Below, piece after piece: positions 13,001-25,541 of a stretch of 64,000 bases of DNA (position 1 is the stretch's first letter; every line of letters starts with the position of its first letter). The DNA is from Dromaius novaehollandiae (lineage: Eukaryota > Chordata > Aves > Casuariiformes > Dromaiidae), in the NCBI RefSeq assembly GCF_036370855.1, contig NC_088098.1, forward strand, positions 138,094,721 through 138,158,720. The letters are read 5' to 3'. The notes under the pieces are model-generated. The model ran no database searches, had not been told where the DNA came from, and was given only the letters and a program-made list of their open reading frames with translations. A program made the translations under genes and the position numbers.

Positions 13001-16000
13001 ATGATAAAACTCTGGATGATATCCAAGAAAAAGAGCATACATTTAGGCCCGTTTCAAACTTCTTAGCTGTTATATGCTCTGAAGGTCATTTCAGATTAAT
13101 GCAGTATTAAGTTCACATTATGTTTAGCAGAAAAAAAGAGTAATATTTAAGTAGTTCTGTTAACCTTGAAAAATAGAGCAGAGACAGAAAAGGAATTTTA
13201 AAAAAAACAAAAACAAAGGAAAATACATGAAGAGAAAAATGGAACCAAAAATGGAAAGAGAAACACTGCTGAAACCTACGTTCCTAGGTTTCAAGGAAAA
13301 AAAGAATCTGTAATTCTCAGAAACGTCTTGCAGACCATTTGCTCAGATTACAATATAACAGAAAGCCTTGCATGACTAAGCCCTTTAAAGTTGTCTGTTT
13401 TATATATCTTCTCCAGTCACAGAGATTTGGCAGGTCAAATTATGCCTGTTTCTGAGAGATTGAAGGGATCATTAAAGGCAAAATTCGTCAGCAAACTAAT
13501 TTATCGTAGTAAGTGAAATATGAGCCACTTTATTTGCAGAATAAGCAGAAAAAGCAGTGAAAATTTTACCTGTCAATCAACTGTGAGTTTTATCTGCAAT
13601 CAGTGACAGACATACAGAATGCACTCTGCTGCATCTCTTCTTCAGCATAACAGGTTCTTAAGAATCTAGTCTGCTTCTCTCACAAGTTTCCGAATGTTTA
13701 TTAATTTCAGATCTGACAAATTCCAGCTGGGCTCTGACAACCAAGTTAAGTTCTTTCCTACTCTGTAGTACTGTTTCTGAAGCCCTCATCTGTGCCCTTA
13801 TGTTCACCAATAAAATTTGAAATGACCCTACCATTTCTGGCTCCTGATAAAGAGAGCGGAGAACACAAGTATTCCAGAATGTGATTTGTCTAGCATATTA
13901 TGGAAAAAGCCAGAGCTATGCCTCCAAGTGACATACCCTATGGGATAGGAGGGGAAAAATTTACATGCAAATGGAGCAAATTCATTATGTAAATAACATT
14001 ACATAAGGATGGAGATGATGTAGTGTCCCATCCATGACGCTACAGTTTTCTGTTCAAGCATGCTGTGTAAAATGGAACAGCTGTCACAGGAGGAACTCTA
14101 GGGAGCGTGTCATGGTTATAGCCAAAGTGGTTAGATAGATAGGAAATATGGGAAATATAAAGACAAGTGTACTTTCCTCCCAGTCAGTCATGTTTGGTGA
14201 GTCTAAAACTTGAACACTTTTCTTACCAAAATGGTAACCAATGGTGCAGACCGTGAATTTGCTACTTTTTTGCAAATATTAACTGAGCCTTAGAGATACT
14301 GATGCATGCTTGTGTGCATTTTCACTGTTGGAACAAAGAAAATGTGCACACTCCTTTGAATTTCAGAATTAGAAAGCAAACCTTCCCCCCTTCCCATCTC
14401 AATAAGGAAATGTACCTCTTCTGATTCTTTCTATTCCTCCAAGAAAATAAAGTGTGATGGGGTGGGGGGAAAGTCTATCTTGTTTTTTCTGTTTTTCTGT
14501 ATTTTTTTACTATATTTCTGCCTCATAATTACACCACAGGAGAAAAAAAAAAAAGAAAGAAAGAAAAAGAGGCCCTGGAATCTCAGAAGGGAAAATATAC
14601 ATGCCTTTGAAGATTGGAATTAAAAGATTTTCATAAAATAGTATTTTTAGCAGTGATACTTTAACAGCAGAAAATTTGGCAGAATAAAACTGACAGTTGT
14701 AAGAGATGAAGCAGTAAAATGACATGGCTTAGCCCCCAAAGCCCCTTTCTTGGCCAGGTATGGGACCACTTACTGAATTGTCTGCACTTCCCAGCCTGAG
14801 AGAGCAACATAATATTGCAGGGAAAGCACGCTAAGATGGTTTTACTGTTTAAATTCCCATCTGAGATGTTTTGCTGATATATCGAATGATCACCCACAGC
14901 TTTTACATCTGTACAGAATTTACAGGAGATTGAAGACGTTAATGAAAAAAACATGAATCACACACAACAATTTCAATCTAATTTGCCTCTAGGTGTTACA
15001 GGAGGTAATTCTTATTGACCTTTGAATTATTTTTTAAGTTGTTAAATTAAGAGCATTATAAAATGTTACTATCATTAATGTCTCCCCTTAATCCTGGAGA
15101 GAATAGCTAGCAGTTCACCAGCATTAAAAGTTTTGTGATTTGATTCAGTCTCACAGACATAATGGATGTGATTAAGTTATTTTATGCAGAGTAAACGGTT
15201 GCAGCATTTCTCTTCTTGCTCCTGTCCCCAGCATAAGCAAATAAACTGACTGCCAGCATCCGTTTCATGCCTCCCATGCAAAACCTATTGTGCAGTTTCA
15301 AAGCCTAGTACTGTAAGAGAGAACCTGATCTACTTCTAAATAAATTCGCAGATTAATTTGCTGAATAGTTTTGAACAATTTAGGTTATGACCCCAGCCGT
15401 TTGTCTAAGAAGTATTCTGTGGGAAATTAAATGCAACAAGAACTATTTTTGAATGCCGTGCTTCCCTTTTCTTTTGCATTGCTTAAAACGTTTCTATAGA
15501 ATAAAGTATTTTTCCCACATCCATTTCTACTAGGCACATATCTTTTCTTGCATTTTGAATGGAATTTTCAGTAAATAAAATTACATCATTTACATGCTGT
15601 ACCTTGCTTAATAAAAGGTCATCGAATCCTTTGTAAATACAGTTTTGTAAAGTAAGGAAATAATCCAGTGCAACTGAATGTAGAGAGGTCACACTATTTA
15701 TTTAGTATTGCTTTCCTTCACATGTATCTTAACAGGCATTCCCAAATCTCTGATGAGACTTGGATGTTTATGCACTGACTGAAAAAAATCTATTTTTAAG
15801 CCTGTTAATTTTTTCTACTTAAGTTATTCAAGATCATAAAGTCTGTCTGCAGCAAAATCAGGATGGTCACCAACAGTATTTATTTGAGTTTTTTTGGCTT
15901 CCTATCCTAATATCTCTGATAACGAGTTCCTGCACATGCACACATCCTCTGTTCTCTGCTCCACCACTGCTCAGTTTTTAAATAATTAATTAACATTTGA

Positions 16001-17459
16001 CCTGGCTGGAGAAAGCTGGAGGGCAGGTTGTGAAAGAACTTGTCTCAAGGCTACCTCTAGGTTTTGATAGATGCACTTTTATGGTTTAATATCTGCTCGG
16101 ATTCAATTTTTACCCAGAGAAGTTTGAACAAATTCCATTAACTGCTTCCAAGTCAGATGGTGGTAAAAGAAACAACACTGTTATAAAATACTAGCATTTC
16201 ATCACAGTTCTCAAGCAAAAATGTTTACACTTCGTAACTTGAAATTTGTCACATAAATAATTATTATTACCATACAACGCACCGCTCTAAGCTAGCTATT
16301 CATTTGAACTTTGAATTTAAATGAGTTTATGCAAACTACATGCCAGGATTCACAGCATCTTTTTAAACTTTGGATATGACACAGTACACTCACTGCTTGA
16401 GACATGCTTAAGGATAGATAAAGATTAAAGTCCTGCACTTCTAAAATCAATGGCACAGTTGCTACTGACTTCAGAGGGGCCTGGGCTCCATGCCTCAACT
16501 TCGGCTGATGTGAAATCCACCCTCTGCTTTCGATAATGTTGATGAGATGGTGGTAACTTGTCTGCAGCAGCAGCAGAGGGATACACCATGGGTCAAAACT
16601 TTTCTTGTTGAGTGTTTCCAGGGTGGGGTTGTTCCTTACTCCCAGAAGAGCTACCACAGGGACCTCATGCGAGTAGTGAGAAACACAGGGCACAGTGTTA
16701 TGAGCCCTACTCCTACATCGCTCTTGCTCAGCCCTGATAACACAGTGACTTTCTGTACACATCCTCTGACACTGGGACATGAACAGATTTCCCGAAACAG
16801 GCAAGTCCTGCCTAATCAAGCTAGCAACAGAGGATATGACAAGAGTAACATCTTTACTTGCAGGCTTATTTGTTTGAGTTTTTTTTTCTTGTTAATTCAG
16901 TCCCCAGTCAGGGGTCTTCAACTGTTATGAAATACACATGGTTGCAATAGTAACCAGGACAATTTTGTTTTCTAGCCAGGAGGTTTCAACATTTTTGTAG
17001 ACAAGCAGTCTCTAGATTGCTCTCATTCAGGGTGTTCCTCAAATTCAAGGGTCAAGGGGGCTGATGCAAGCTGTGGCATCATCCTAACTAGGTGACATTA
17101 GGTGACATTGGGACTCCATGGTTATTGTTGTCTGGCTGGGAGTTTGCATATAGAATGAAGGATGTTGGTCTTCTCCATTTGGTCTTCATTTTGGACTTTT
17201 TTTTTGGACAGTCCATTTTTATCTTTTTGCAATATCAAACAGCCAATTTTAGCAAAGGTGCTCAGCTTTGACAGGTGAAAAAGGAGACTTTTCCTCTCTC
17301 TGGAATTCACACCCAAATATTGTTTTAAAAATGGTTACTATTTTTTTTTTTTAACTTTTAAGGCATACCTTGAAGATGGCATTTCTCTGCGCTTTCGGTT
17401 AGGAGGAATTTGCTTAAACTCTTTGCATTGTTTGGTTCTTTTCTTTCCCTAGGGATGAG
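10020..17459. other. Intergenic, no gene recognised
   Basis: AT-rich spacer without a recognisable exon or RNA gene. It contains simple repeats at 12863-12884 (TA), 14541-14570 (A-rich GAAA) and a short tandem AGGTGACATT pair near 17090-17110. The 175-codon minus-strand open frame at 16292-16819 has no recognisable motif and unremarkable composition, and I treat it as chance. A phrase near 16455-16490 resembles old sauropsid interspersed repeats containing GACTTCAATGGG-like words. Confidence 0.6.
12863..12884. repeat. (TA)n microsatellite
   Basis: A short alternating TA run flanked by AT-rich DNA. Confidence 0.85.
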
Positions 17460-18260
17460 AACACACTGGTTGTTTTCCACTCTAGGTTGGGTGCGTGATT
17501 TTTGACACCTGTCAAGAGCTTAGATTCGGGCATGCCACCCAAAGACCAGCGCTCTGAATAGCAGCCCTCAAGCGTGAGGGGCCAGAAATACTTTTCCAGT
17601 AGCAGCAATATTTGGAGAACAAAACAAACCAGAGCAGTGAGGCTCCTGCAACCTCCACAGCATTTCGTGCCCAGGCGGGAAGCTGGCTCCCTCCCGAGGC
17701 CTGCACTGTTGGTCAGGGGCATTGCTCAGGGGCCACGGGGCCAGGCTGGCTGCAGCACCCAGATGGAGCCCAGGACGAAATCCCAGTCCGTGTTCCTCAT
17801 CCTGTGGCAATAACTGGGTTTTCTTATAGGGCGTGAGGCTCCAGTGTCGCTGTGCAATGCAGCGGCTAGGCAATGCCTTGTCACGGAGCTGCGCTGAGCA
17901 TGGGCCTGGGTGCGAGGCCTTCGGCAGAGCAGGGCGGGTATTTCAGACACGGCTCCTCTTTGCTGAACGGCAGCTTGGGGCCTGCCCTGTGCTTCAAGTT
18001 TTTGAAAGGAGGCTCTCTAAAACCCCTTTCTGGAGTTAGGTCAGGGAGAAAGTGGCTGAATGTCCCTCGTGATGTGAAACTGAGGATGGATGAGGCCAAA
18101 CACAAGCATTTTTGATGGTGTCTGTCAGGGCTTCTGCCCAGTGCGCAGCCCGGCGCGCTGGAGACGTGGGCATGCAGCCGCTGCTTGCCACAGGGAAGCC
18201 CAATTCTGCACCGTCTGCACCTAGATGCCTGTGGCCTGCCAGCTTTGGGATTGGGGGGAA
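17460..18260. other. Unexplained GC-rich patch
   Basis: About 800 bases clearly richer in G+C and CpG than the surrounding spacer, with many overlapping open frames on both strands (the longest is 158 codons, minus, 17881-18357). No protein family is recognised in any frame. It could be a degraded GC-rich repeat such as an LTR remnant, an orphan CpG island or enhancer, or an exon of a non-coding RNA. Nothing in the sequence decides between these. Confidence 0.35.
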
Positions 18261-21200
18261 ATAACTGTGTCCCCCAGTACAGAAATTGGTAATAAGAAAT
18301 GTTGAGGTAAACTAAAGTCAACAAACAAAGTAAGCTTCTTAAAGGAATTAAATACACAAGCGAAATCTGGGCTTATGTAAGCACCCTCCACCTAATTGAG
18401 ATAATATGGCTTAAAAGGAACATTCGGTGAAAGTAAATGTAGCAGAATCTGACTTCGTGGAGCCAAACAGCAGTATTATGAAGCTACTTATATTCATATG
18501 AAATGAGGTTCAATTAGCAAGATATTATCAAGGTCCATGCCTCCAGGAGGGGGAAAGCTCTTGGTAGGTAATGGCTAGAAGGCCGAAGTGTTCGGTGCAT
18601 TTTTGTCCCAGCTTTTACTAAAAAGACAACTGTGATGAGATGTTTACCACAGCTAATGACTAACAGCAGATGCTACTTCTGACTGAAATACAAAAGAATG
18701 GGCTGGAGAGCACTTAAACTTAGTTATTTTCTAATGAAATGGGCCTTGTGGACTTATCCAAGGACACTTCAGCATATGAGCTGAAACAGTGTTCCAGGTG
18801 AGGCCCTACAATCAGAGAATTATTTGAATTCTTGAAGTCAGTAGAGTTATTTAAGGGTTGCACCTAACCTATGTTTAGGTCTGCATAACTTCAATATTTA
18901 ATCTCCCAAATGTAATGTATGCTGAACACAGGAAGTGACGCCTGTGTAATGGCCTGTAACAACATGGAAAATTTTACTCACAAATCCTGCTTTCTTCTTT
19001 TGTTTTGATTTTTATGCTTTCTCTCCTTTTAAAGTTATCCACAGCAGTAAAATTGATAATTTCTTCTGTGAACTGTAATATAAGTGTGCAAGGCAGAACA
19101 GATGTGCATGTGATGCCTATGGTAACACCAATGAACATTACATAGTTCAGACTTTGAGACAAAGAAAAAATTCTTTCCTACAGTATGTAACCTTCACAGT
19201 AATGTCTTTTTTTCCTTGTCTTCCTAGATCTGAAAATTCTCCAAAAACTGAGCTGCAGCCAAAAATTTCAATTTGCCTATTCAAATAATGCTGGACTATA
19301 GCACAGGGAAATTCCTGCAAATGCAAAATTGCATACTGCAATTAGTGGTAGGATTCATCTCATCAACCTTTACACATTTACAAACTAGACTTGTGTTTTT
19401 GCACTAGCCTCCCCATCCCCCTCCAGCTCCCATTTAGTCAATGGAGAGAAAGAAGCATTTTGAAGAGAAAGAGTATTTCTAGTGATCAGTTTATCTGGCC
19501 TCTCTCAGATCTCTTCATTAAGATGAGATGAATTACAGCCCAGGAATGCCGCTTGTCCTTCTATTGACTATAAAGTGAAATTGAAATAATTAGCTCAAAT
19601 GTGGACATCTCCATTTGGTCTGATAAATTCCATCCTGTGTGCTAATGCAAAAAATCCCAACTGGAGTTTCTTGTAAAAATAAACAGAAGCAACAACCAAC
19701 TTTCCTTTCTTTTGACTGTACCAAAAGATGCATCCCATAAATTTAGAGTGAGGCTTTTTGGTGCAAAAGTGGCAGGAGAATAACTAATAAAATGAATAAG
19801 AAGTGTCTAGTTAATCCCACATTTTCAAAGGTAAATACAGTTAAAAATAATCTGTACAAAACTTTTTTATTTTACTGTTAGATTCATAAACACATATTCA
19901 GTATCTTCACCTCCATTTAGACTGATATGAAAGAGATGCTAAAATCAGTATCTGAACAACTATGAGCTTTGAGAAGGTTCAGATCTGCCCATTGCTCTCA
20001 AAATCTGCATGCATGGTATTATTTCTAGGATTTTCCTTAAATGGTTTTTGTGTTTTTTCTATTGGTTGTTTTAGCATTTAGAAAGAATGATGAATATGCC
20101 CCGTAATAGTCTTTTGATTTGCTTGTTTAACCTGATAAGGGTCTACTAAATTAATTTTCCTTTCATACATTTGCAAATAAGAAGACATTGCTAATCACAA
20201 GATATTCCCATTAAGCATCTGATTCACATCTTATAGAGATGTAGCTTTGAATTTTGCTAGCAGCATTGGACTTGTTCAACAGATCTTAATGAAGGATTGA
20301 TTTTGATTCCATCTTAAATGACTACATGAACAAGAAGATGAAGTCTTTTAGTCAAGCTTATCTGAGACTGAAAATAATTGAAAAGCTTAAGGTGACAGAC
20401 TGATGCAAGACTATTCTAATAAGGTTACAGGTTAAAGCTATCAAGACTATTCTAATATAACCAAGATTGCAACCCATTAAAAATAACAGGCTGCCGATAG
20501 GACTATCAGATATCGATGAAGTGTTTGCACAGAAAAATCAGAAGTCAATGTGTGTTTCAAAATTAATTACCGTATATTCCAGAATAATCAGTTGTGTTTT
20601 CTTACTTAGTACATAAGACCTCAGTGCATCCATGAAATGCATCTAAGAAACAAGCACAGATGCTGCTGCTTACCTGTTAACCTGTTCAAACTGTGGTAGC
20701 ATCTACATTTTCTGGGTTAAAAAAAATGTTGAATGAAAAAAGATGATTCAAAGTTGCACCTCAGTTTATTTTCATATTTTTTGATTCTTTTAAGAACATC
20801 ATCTCCATTGTTTCTATAACCAGAGATTTTTTACTCAATTAAAAATGAAATAATTTAAAATTTTACTTTTCATACTTTCTGTGTGCTTTTGTTAAAAGAG
20901 CTGTGTAGGGGTCTAAGTATCAAGACTGAAATACTGAGATTATATATATATGCTGTTTTGGGTGAATCTTCCTTACATAATAAAAAGTCTTAATAAAACT
21001 AAGTTTGTAATTTTTTCATCTATAACTCTATTTCTTTGCTATCTACAGTGACCTAAAAAATTCTTCTATTGGGCTGATGGTGTTTTATCTTTGGAAATTG
21101 TCTTCTGAGGTCAGAGTGATGTTGTCACAATCCATCAAGGTGAGCTGTATCTAGAGAAGATAATAATCATGAAGGCTAAATGGTTTCCCTTGCTGTGAAA

Positions 21201-23375
21201 CTGGCAGGTTTAGTCTAGCATGGCAGCAGTGAATGCCAGATAAGAAACAAATATTTAAGTAAAAAAAAACCTTTTCTTTTTACTTCATATTAAAATATTT
21301 TTCTTTCCCTTTCTCCTGTTTCTTTAGTCCTGAGCCTAATGGACCTACGCAATCTACGGAGACTGGAGAATAGCATACCTTTGAAATTACAGCCTTGGAC
21401 AAGCTCACTAGCACATGCACATGCATGCACTTAAATGCAAATATCTATTCATTTTTACAGCAAAGAACACAGGATATCTCAAGTTGGATCCAAGGCAATC
21501 TAGCCCTTGCTGTTTTTCTATTGATCATTTTATACTTTCTATTATCTTTTATTCTTTGTTTCCATCTTCATTTCATTTCTTCTCTTGTTCCAAATAAAAG
21601 TGTGGAAGAGAGAAAAATGCCTGTACTCAAATGCTTGAATTCATTATGATGGCTGCTTTAGCCACTGGAGGACTCGAGGTCGTATTAAAATATTTCTAAA
21701 CAGCTGCAATGTTTCTCTCTTTTTTTTCCAAATTGAAACCTAAAGATAGTAGATAGATTGTAATAAGAAGGTGCCTAGCTTTCATATTACCTGATCCAGC
21801 AGCCAGAAATAAAACAAGTTTTTGGTTTAATGCTCTGACATGTACCTTGCTCAGATGCATAAACGTAAAAGATTTTTTTCTTGTGTAGAATTTCACACAA
21901 TCTTTGAAATAATGAGAGTAATAAATTAAATGATTTTTAGAATACAAATTTTCTCTCTTCTCACTTCCACCTGGTCAGATGTTTATTGTATAAGGGGGTT
22001 AAAGTATATAAGGGTTTGGCTATGAAAATCAAAGATTCCATATCACTGTAGAATAATTTGCTTTCTCACTGAATCCTGGAAAAAGCAAAACTTTATAATG
22101 AGTAAAAAAAAGATCTTGCATCTCTTCAAAAATATTTGTGAGAATCACCATTCAGTAGTCCGTGATTGCTGGTGGTACTGCTGTGATACATCACAGATCT
22201 TGAAGTTCCCTACACCTTTCAATCTGAACACATACCTGCCACTGCCCCTACCCCTAGTTCAGTCCTTTTCATGGAAAAAAAGTGTGAGTTTTTCCCTAAT
22301 ACTGGAATCATTTCTAGTCACTTTCGTTCCTGTCCTGCTTGCAAAATGGGCTATTCCACTAGGACAGCTCACAGAATTAAATGCTGCAAAGACACTCCAA
22401 TTCCTCTGAGTCCTTATCCTAAAGTCTGAGCCTCTCATCCTACTTTTTAGTTTTGTTTGCTTTTCCTCACCTTCCAGCTTTGCCACTCTTTTATCTGTTT
22501 TGTTTGAAAAAAGTCATCTTTGCATTCGATACTTCTGTATTCAAAACACTCACTGAGGCTCCCAGTCTGTGCTGTTTTTACAAATGAAAGGCTAACGGCA
22601 GCTTTCCCTGATGGTACAATGCTAGTTTTCTTTTTCTCCCTTGTCTGTGAACTAAATCATGAGATTTCAGGTATCTTCTAATCTACCTCACCGTTCCTCC
22701 TCCACCTCTCCTTGCTGTGTGGGGCTTGGACTTATTTCAGGCCATGTCCCATTTCTTTCAAAGCTGCCTAAACTCTGCATCTTTGTTTTCCTTTGAAACA
22801 TTACCATCTGATGCTTGAGGGTTGGTCTTGAAGACTATTCAAGGATAGTCTGATAGATTTGTAGTTTGTGGGTTTTGTTGTTGTTCTGTTTCTTTGTCAT
22901 TTTTGAAACAGAAATGTTCCCAAGCTTAAAAAATGCTATCAATATTATTCACATGATAATTTTCTTCTGTGGTTATGTGAATTACTCATTTGACTTAGCA
23001 CAGCTGGTTGGCATGCCGGGTATTAAAAAGACATTGAATTTAACATAATTGCAAGATGCATGTTTTTTTTCCACTCAGCTCCAAATGCCTATCCAGTATC
23101 CACTCTGCAGTCTGATGAGACTGTCTGGAAGTTCAACCCTTAAAGACACTGTCCTTAATAAGATCTTGCAAGATAAAATCTTCCAGATAAAGTCTTTCAA
23201 GACAAAATTGAAAAATGATAAAGAAAACCCACACATAATTATGAATATTGATTACAAATACTTATAACCAAGCTATTAACTGAAAAATGCTCAGGTACTC
23301 TCTGAAGTGTTCTACAAGGATACATGAAAGCACCAGGCTCTTGGGAACAACAGCCTCTCCAGGGCTAAGGGCAGC
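18261..23375. other. Intergenic, no gene recognised
   Basis: AT-rich spacer. No exon, RNA gene or recent mobile element was recognised. Short TA-rich runs occur, for example near 20941. Confidence 0.6.
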
Positions 23376-24060
23376 AGACTGACTCATTCTATGTACTGCA
23401 AAGTCCTGCACGTGGGGAGGAATAACCCCGTGCAATAGTAGAGGATGGGGGACAACTGGGTGGAAAGCAGCTTTGCAGAAAAGGGATGCTGGTGGGCAAC
23501 AAGCTGAACATAAGCCAGCAGCTGCAAAGGCAGCAACAACATCCTGGGCTGCATTAGCAAGAGTGTTGCCAGCAGATCAAGGGAGGTGATTCCCCTCCCA
23601 CCCTGCTCAGCACTTGTGAGACCCCATCCAGAGGCCTGTGCCCAGCTTTGGGCTCCCCGGTATAAGGAAGACACTGGCTCCCTGGAATGAGTCCAGCAGA
23701 GAGCCACCAAAGTGGTTAGAGGAGCAGCACACATGATGGAAGAGAAGAGGCTGAGAGGTTTGGGTTTGTTCAGGCTTAAGAGGAGACGATCTTGCTGCTG
23801 TCTACAACTACCTAATGAGGTTATAGAGATGATGGAGCCAGACTCTCTTCAAAGGTGCACAGTGATAGGACGAAAGCCAATGGATGCAAGCTGGTACATG
23901 GGGAATTCTGATTAGAGGCAGGAGAAACTTTTCCCCTGGAGGGTGGTCAGACACTGGAATAGGTAGCCCAGAAAGGCAATGAAATCTTCATCCATGGAGA
24001 TACTCAAAACTCAGCTGGTCTCAGAGCACCTTGACCTTCCAACACGAACACTTCTATGAC
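23376..24060 (+). mobile_element. CR1 LINE fragment, ORF2 C-terminus to near the 3' end
   Basis: A 5'-truncated plus-strand CR1. The recognisable succession is the ORF2 C-terminal coding sequence (GCAGCAACAACATCCTGGGC, then CACTTGTGAGACCCCATCCA) followed by the 3' region with GGAGGGTGGTCAGACACTGG. Its 3' end is degraded near CACTTCTATGACTC. Frames are broken. Gaps and shared variants relate it closely to the copy at 9.0-10.0 kb. Confidence 0.9.
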
Positions 24061-24435
24061 TCTTTGTTGTCTCAGATACTGCAGGAGTAAGACCCTGTGG
24101 CTGAAACCCCGATTTTTTTCTCCTTCTTCGGTTTCAGAATGCACAATACCTATTAGTCTGTAACATACATATTTTGAGTGACAACCTCACATGAATGGGA
24201 AACAATCTTCTGTGACATCTATTGCTTTTTATGACTACTGCTTTCACCACAGGAATTCTGTGTCTCATTTTCATAGTAGAAAATTATATTGATCATTACT
24301 CTTCCTTATCTTTGCCTGTTTTTATATTACTGCAACTCTCCAGTGTTTCTGATGGAAGTTTCAAAAAGTGTGGACATATCTTGGTCAGTTTTATGTTAAA
24401 CAGTATTGTCCATTCAGTGAAACAGCCATATGGAG

Positions 24436-24482
24436 AAACAGATCTCAGTTCTGATTCCTCAACACTTTTCACTAAGTGAAAT
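24436..24482. repeat. Diverged 47-bp duplicate, copy 1
   Basis: A 47-base segment (core CAACACTTTTCACTAAGT) that recurs at 25495-25541 with only about five differences. The flanks do not align. It is not part of a repeat family I recognise. Confidence 0.7.
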
Positions 24483-24544
24483 CACTTCTGAGGTACCAAA
24501 GTATGTATTCCACAGTTTTTTTTCAGTGAGGTTATTTTTTGGAT

Positions 24545-24568
24545 TTGTTTTGTTTTGTTTTGTTTTGA
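24545..24568. repeat. (GTTTT)n microsatellite
   Basis: A short run of GTTTT units. Confidence 0.85.
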
Positions 24569-24589
24569 GAGGAGGATCAGGATAAAATT

Positions 24590-25040
24590 CATGAAGAATC
24601 AGATATCCTCAAGGAACAGATATAATAGAAGTGGGCTAAATATGCAGTGTCAACAGATAGGAATAACAACCTTAAATGCTGGCACTAATCAATGCCAGAA
24701 TGATTAGGAGCTACTGATGTGCTGAAAAATGTAAATGAGATCATATTATGCACATATAAGGTACTGCCAGTAGAGAGAGATGACTATCAATGGCCTGATT
24801 AAGTTGATTCTGAAGTCTGCTGTATCAAAAGAGTAAAAGAGCTTGGCTTGTCAAATTTAGCTAAACAAGAAAAGAGGCAACCTGCCCCTTTATAGGAGGT
24901 GGGGAGAGGATGTCGAAAAAGTTGGAAGAGAGCTGTTTAAAGGTCCCTGTTGCAACAAAGATGAGTATTATTTTAATCTGGAAATTAAAATGAAGTTTCC
25001 AGTTATGGAAGGTGTGGGGTTGTATGACAGCTATCCAGGA
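24590..25040 (+). mobile_element. Old CR1/L3-like LINE relic
   Basis: Strongly degraded plus-strand relic. Phrases such as AAAAGAGCTTGGCTTGTCAA, then AGAGGATGTCG, then GGAAATTAAAATGAAGTTTC follow the order of the 3' half of old amniote CR1/L3-type elements. No open frame survives. The boundaries are approximate. Confidence 0.5.
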
Positions 25041-25494
25041 GTAGCAGGTACAAAACCTATGTGAATATCACTACAGCATGTAATGGTTTTGTTTTTTTTT
25101 TTTAACTCTAGAATGTCACTGAAACAAAATGACATTAAAAGATCTTTAAAGGTCATAAGTCAAGCACTTACAACATAGGAAATCTCAGATTTAGATCTGC
25201 TTCTGCAAAATTTAAATTGTCCTTAGCCATATGCGTGGGTTTCACCGAATTCTCAACTTCTTCCAATGCGCAGGCTCCGGGATGCCATCAGCATATGAAT
25301 CAGGAAATGCAGAAGGAAGGGATACATGAAAAAAGGTAATAACCAGATATAGCTGTAGTGAATGGGATTCTATGCATCTCTGTCAAAGAGATCCAACATG
25401 TTGCTATTTCCAGGATGGCTCATATCAGCATTACCTATAGTTTTCCCCTTGAAGCACACACAAATTCAAAAAGCCTCTGTTTTTTCCCAATTTA

Positions 25495-25541
25495 AAACAA
25501 ATCTCAATTCTGACTCTTCAACACTTTTCACTAAGTCAAAT
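25495..25541. repeat. Diverged 47-bp duplicate, copy 2
   Basis: Second copy of the segment at 24436-24482, in the same orientation and about 1.06 kb away. Confidence 0.7.

Noticed and set aside
16292..16819. A 175-codon minus-strand frame
   Set aside because: No recognisable domain, no splice or promoter context, and composition like random translation.
17568..18357. Overlapping frames of 60-158 codons on both strands
   Set aside because: They are explained by local GC richness. None has a recognisable motif.
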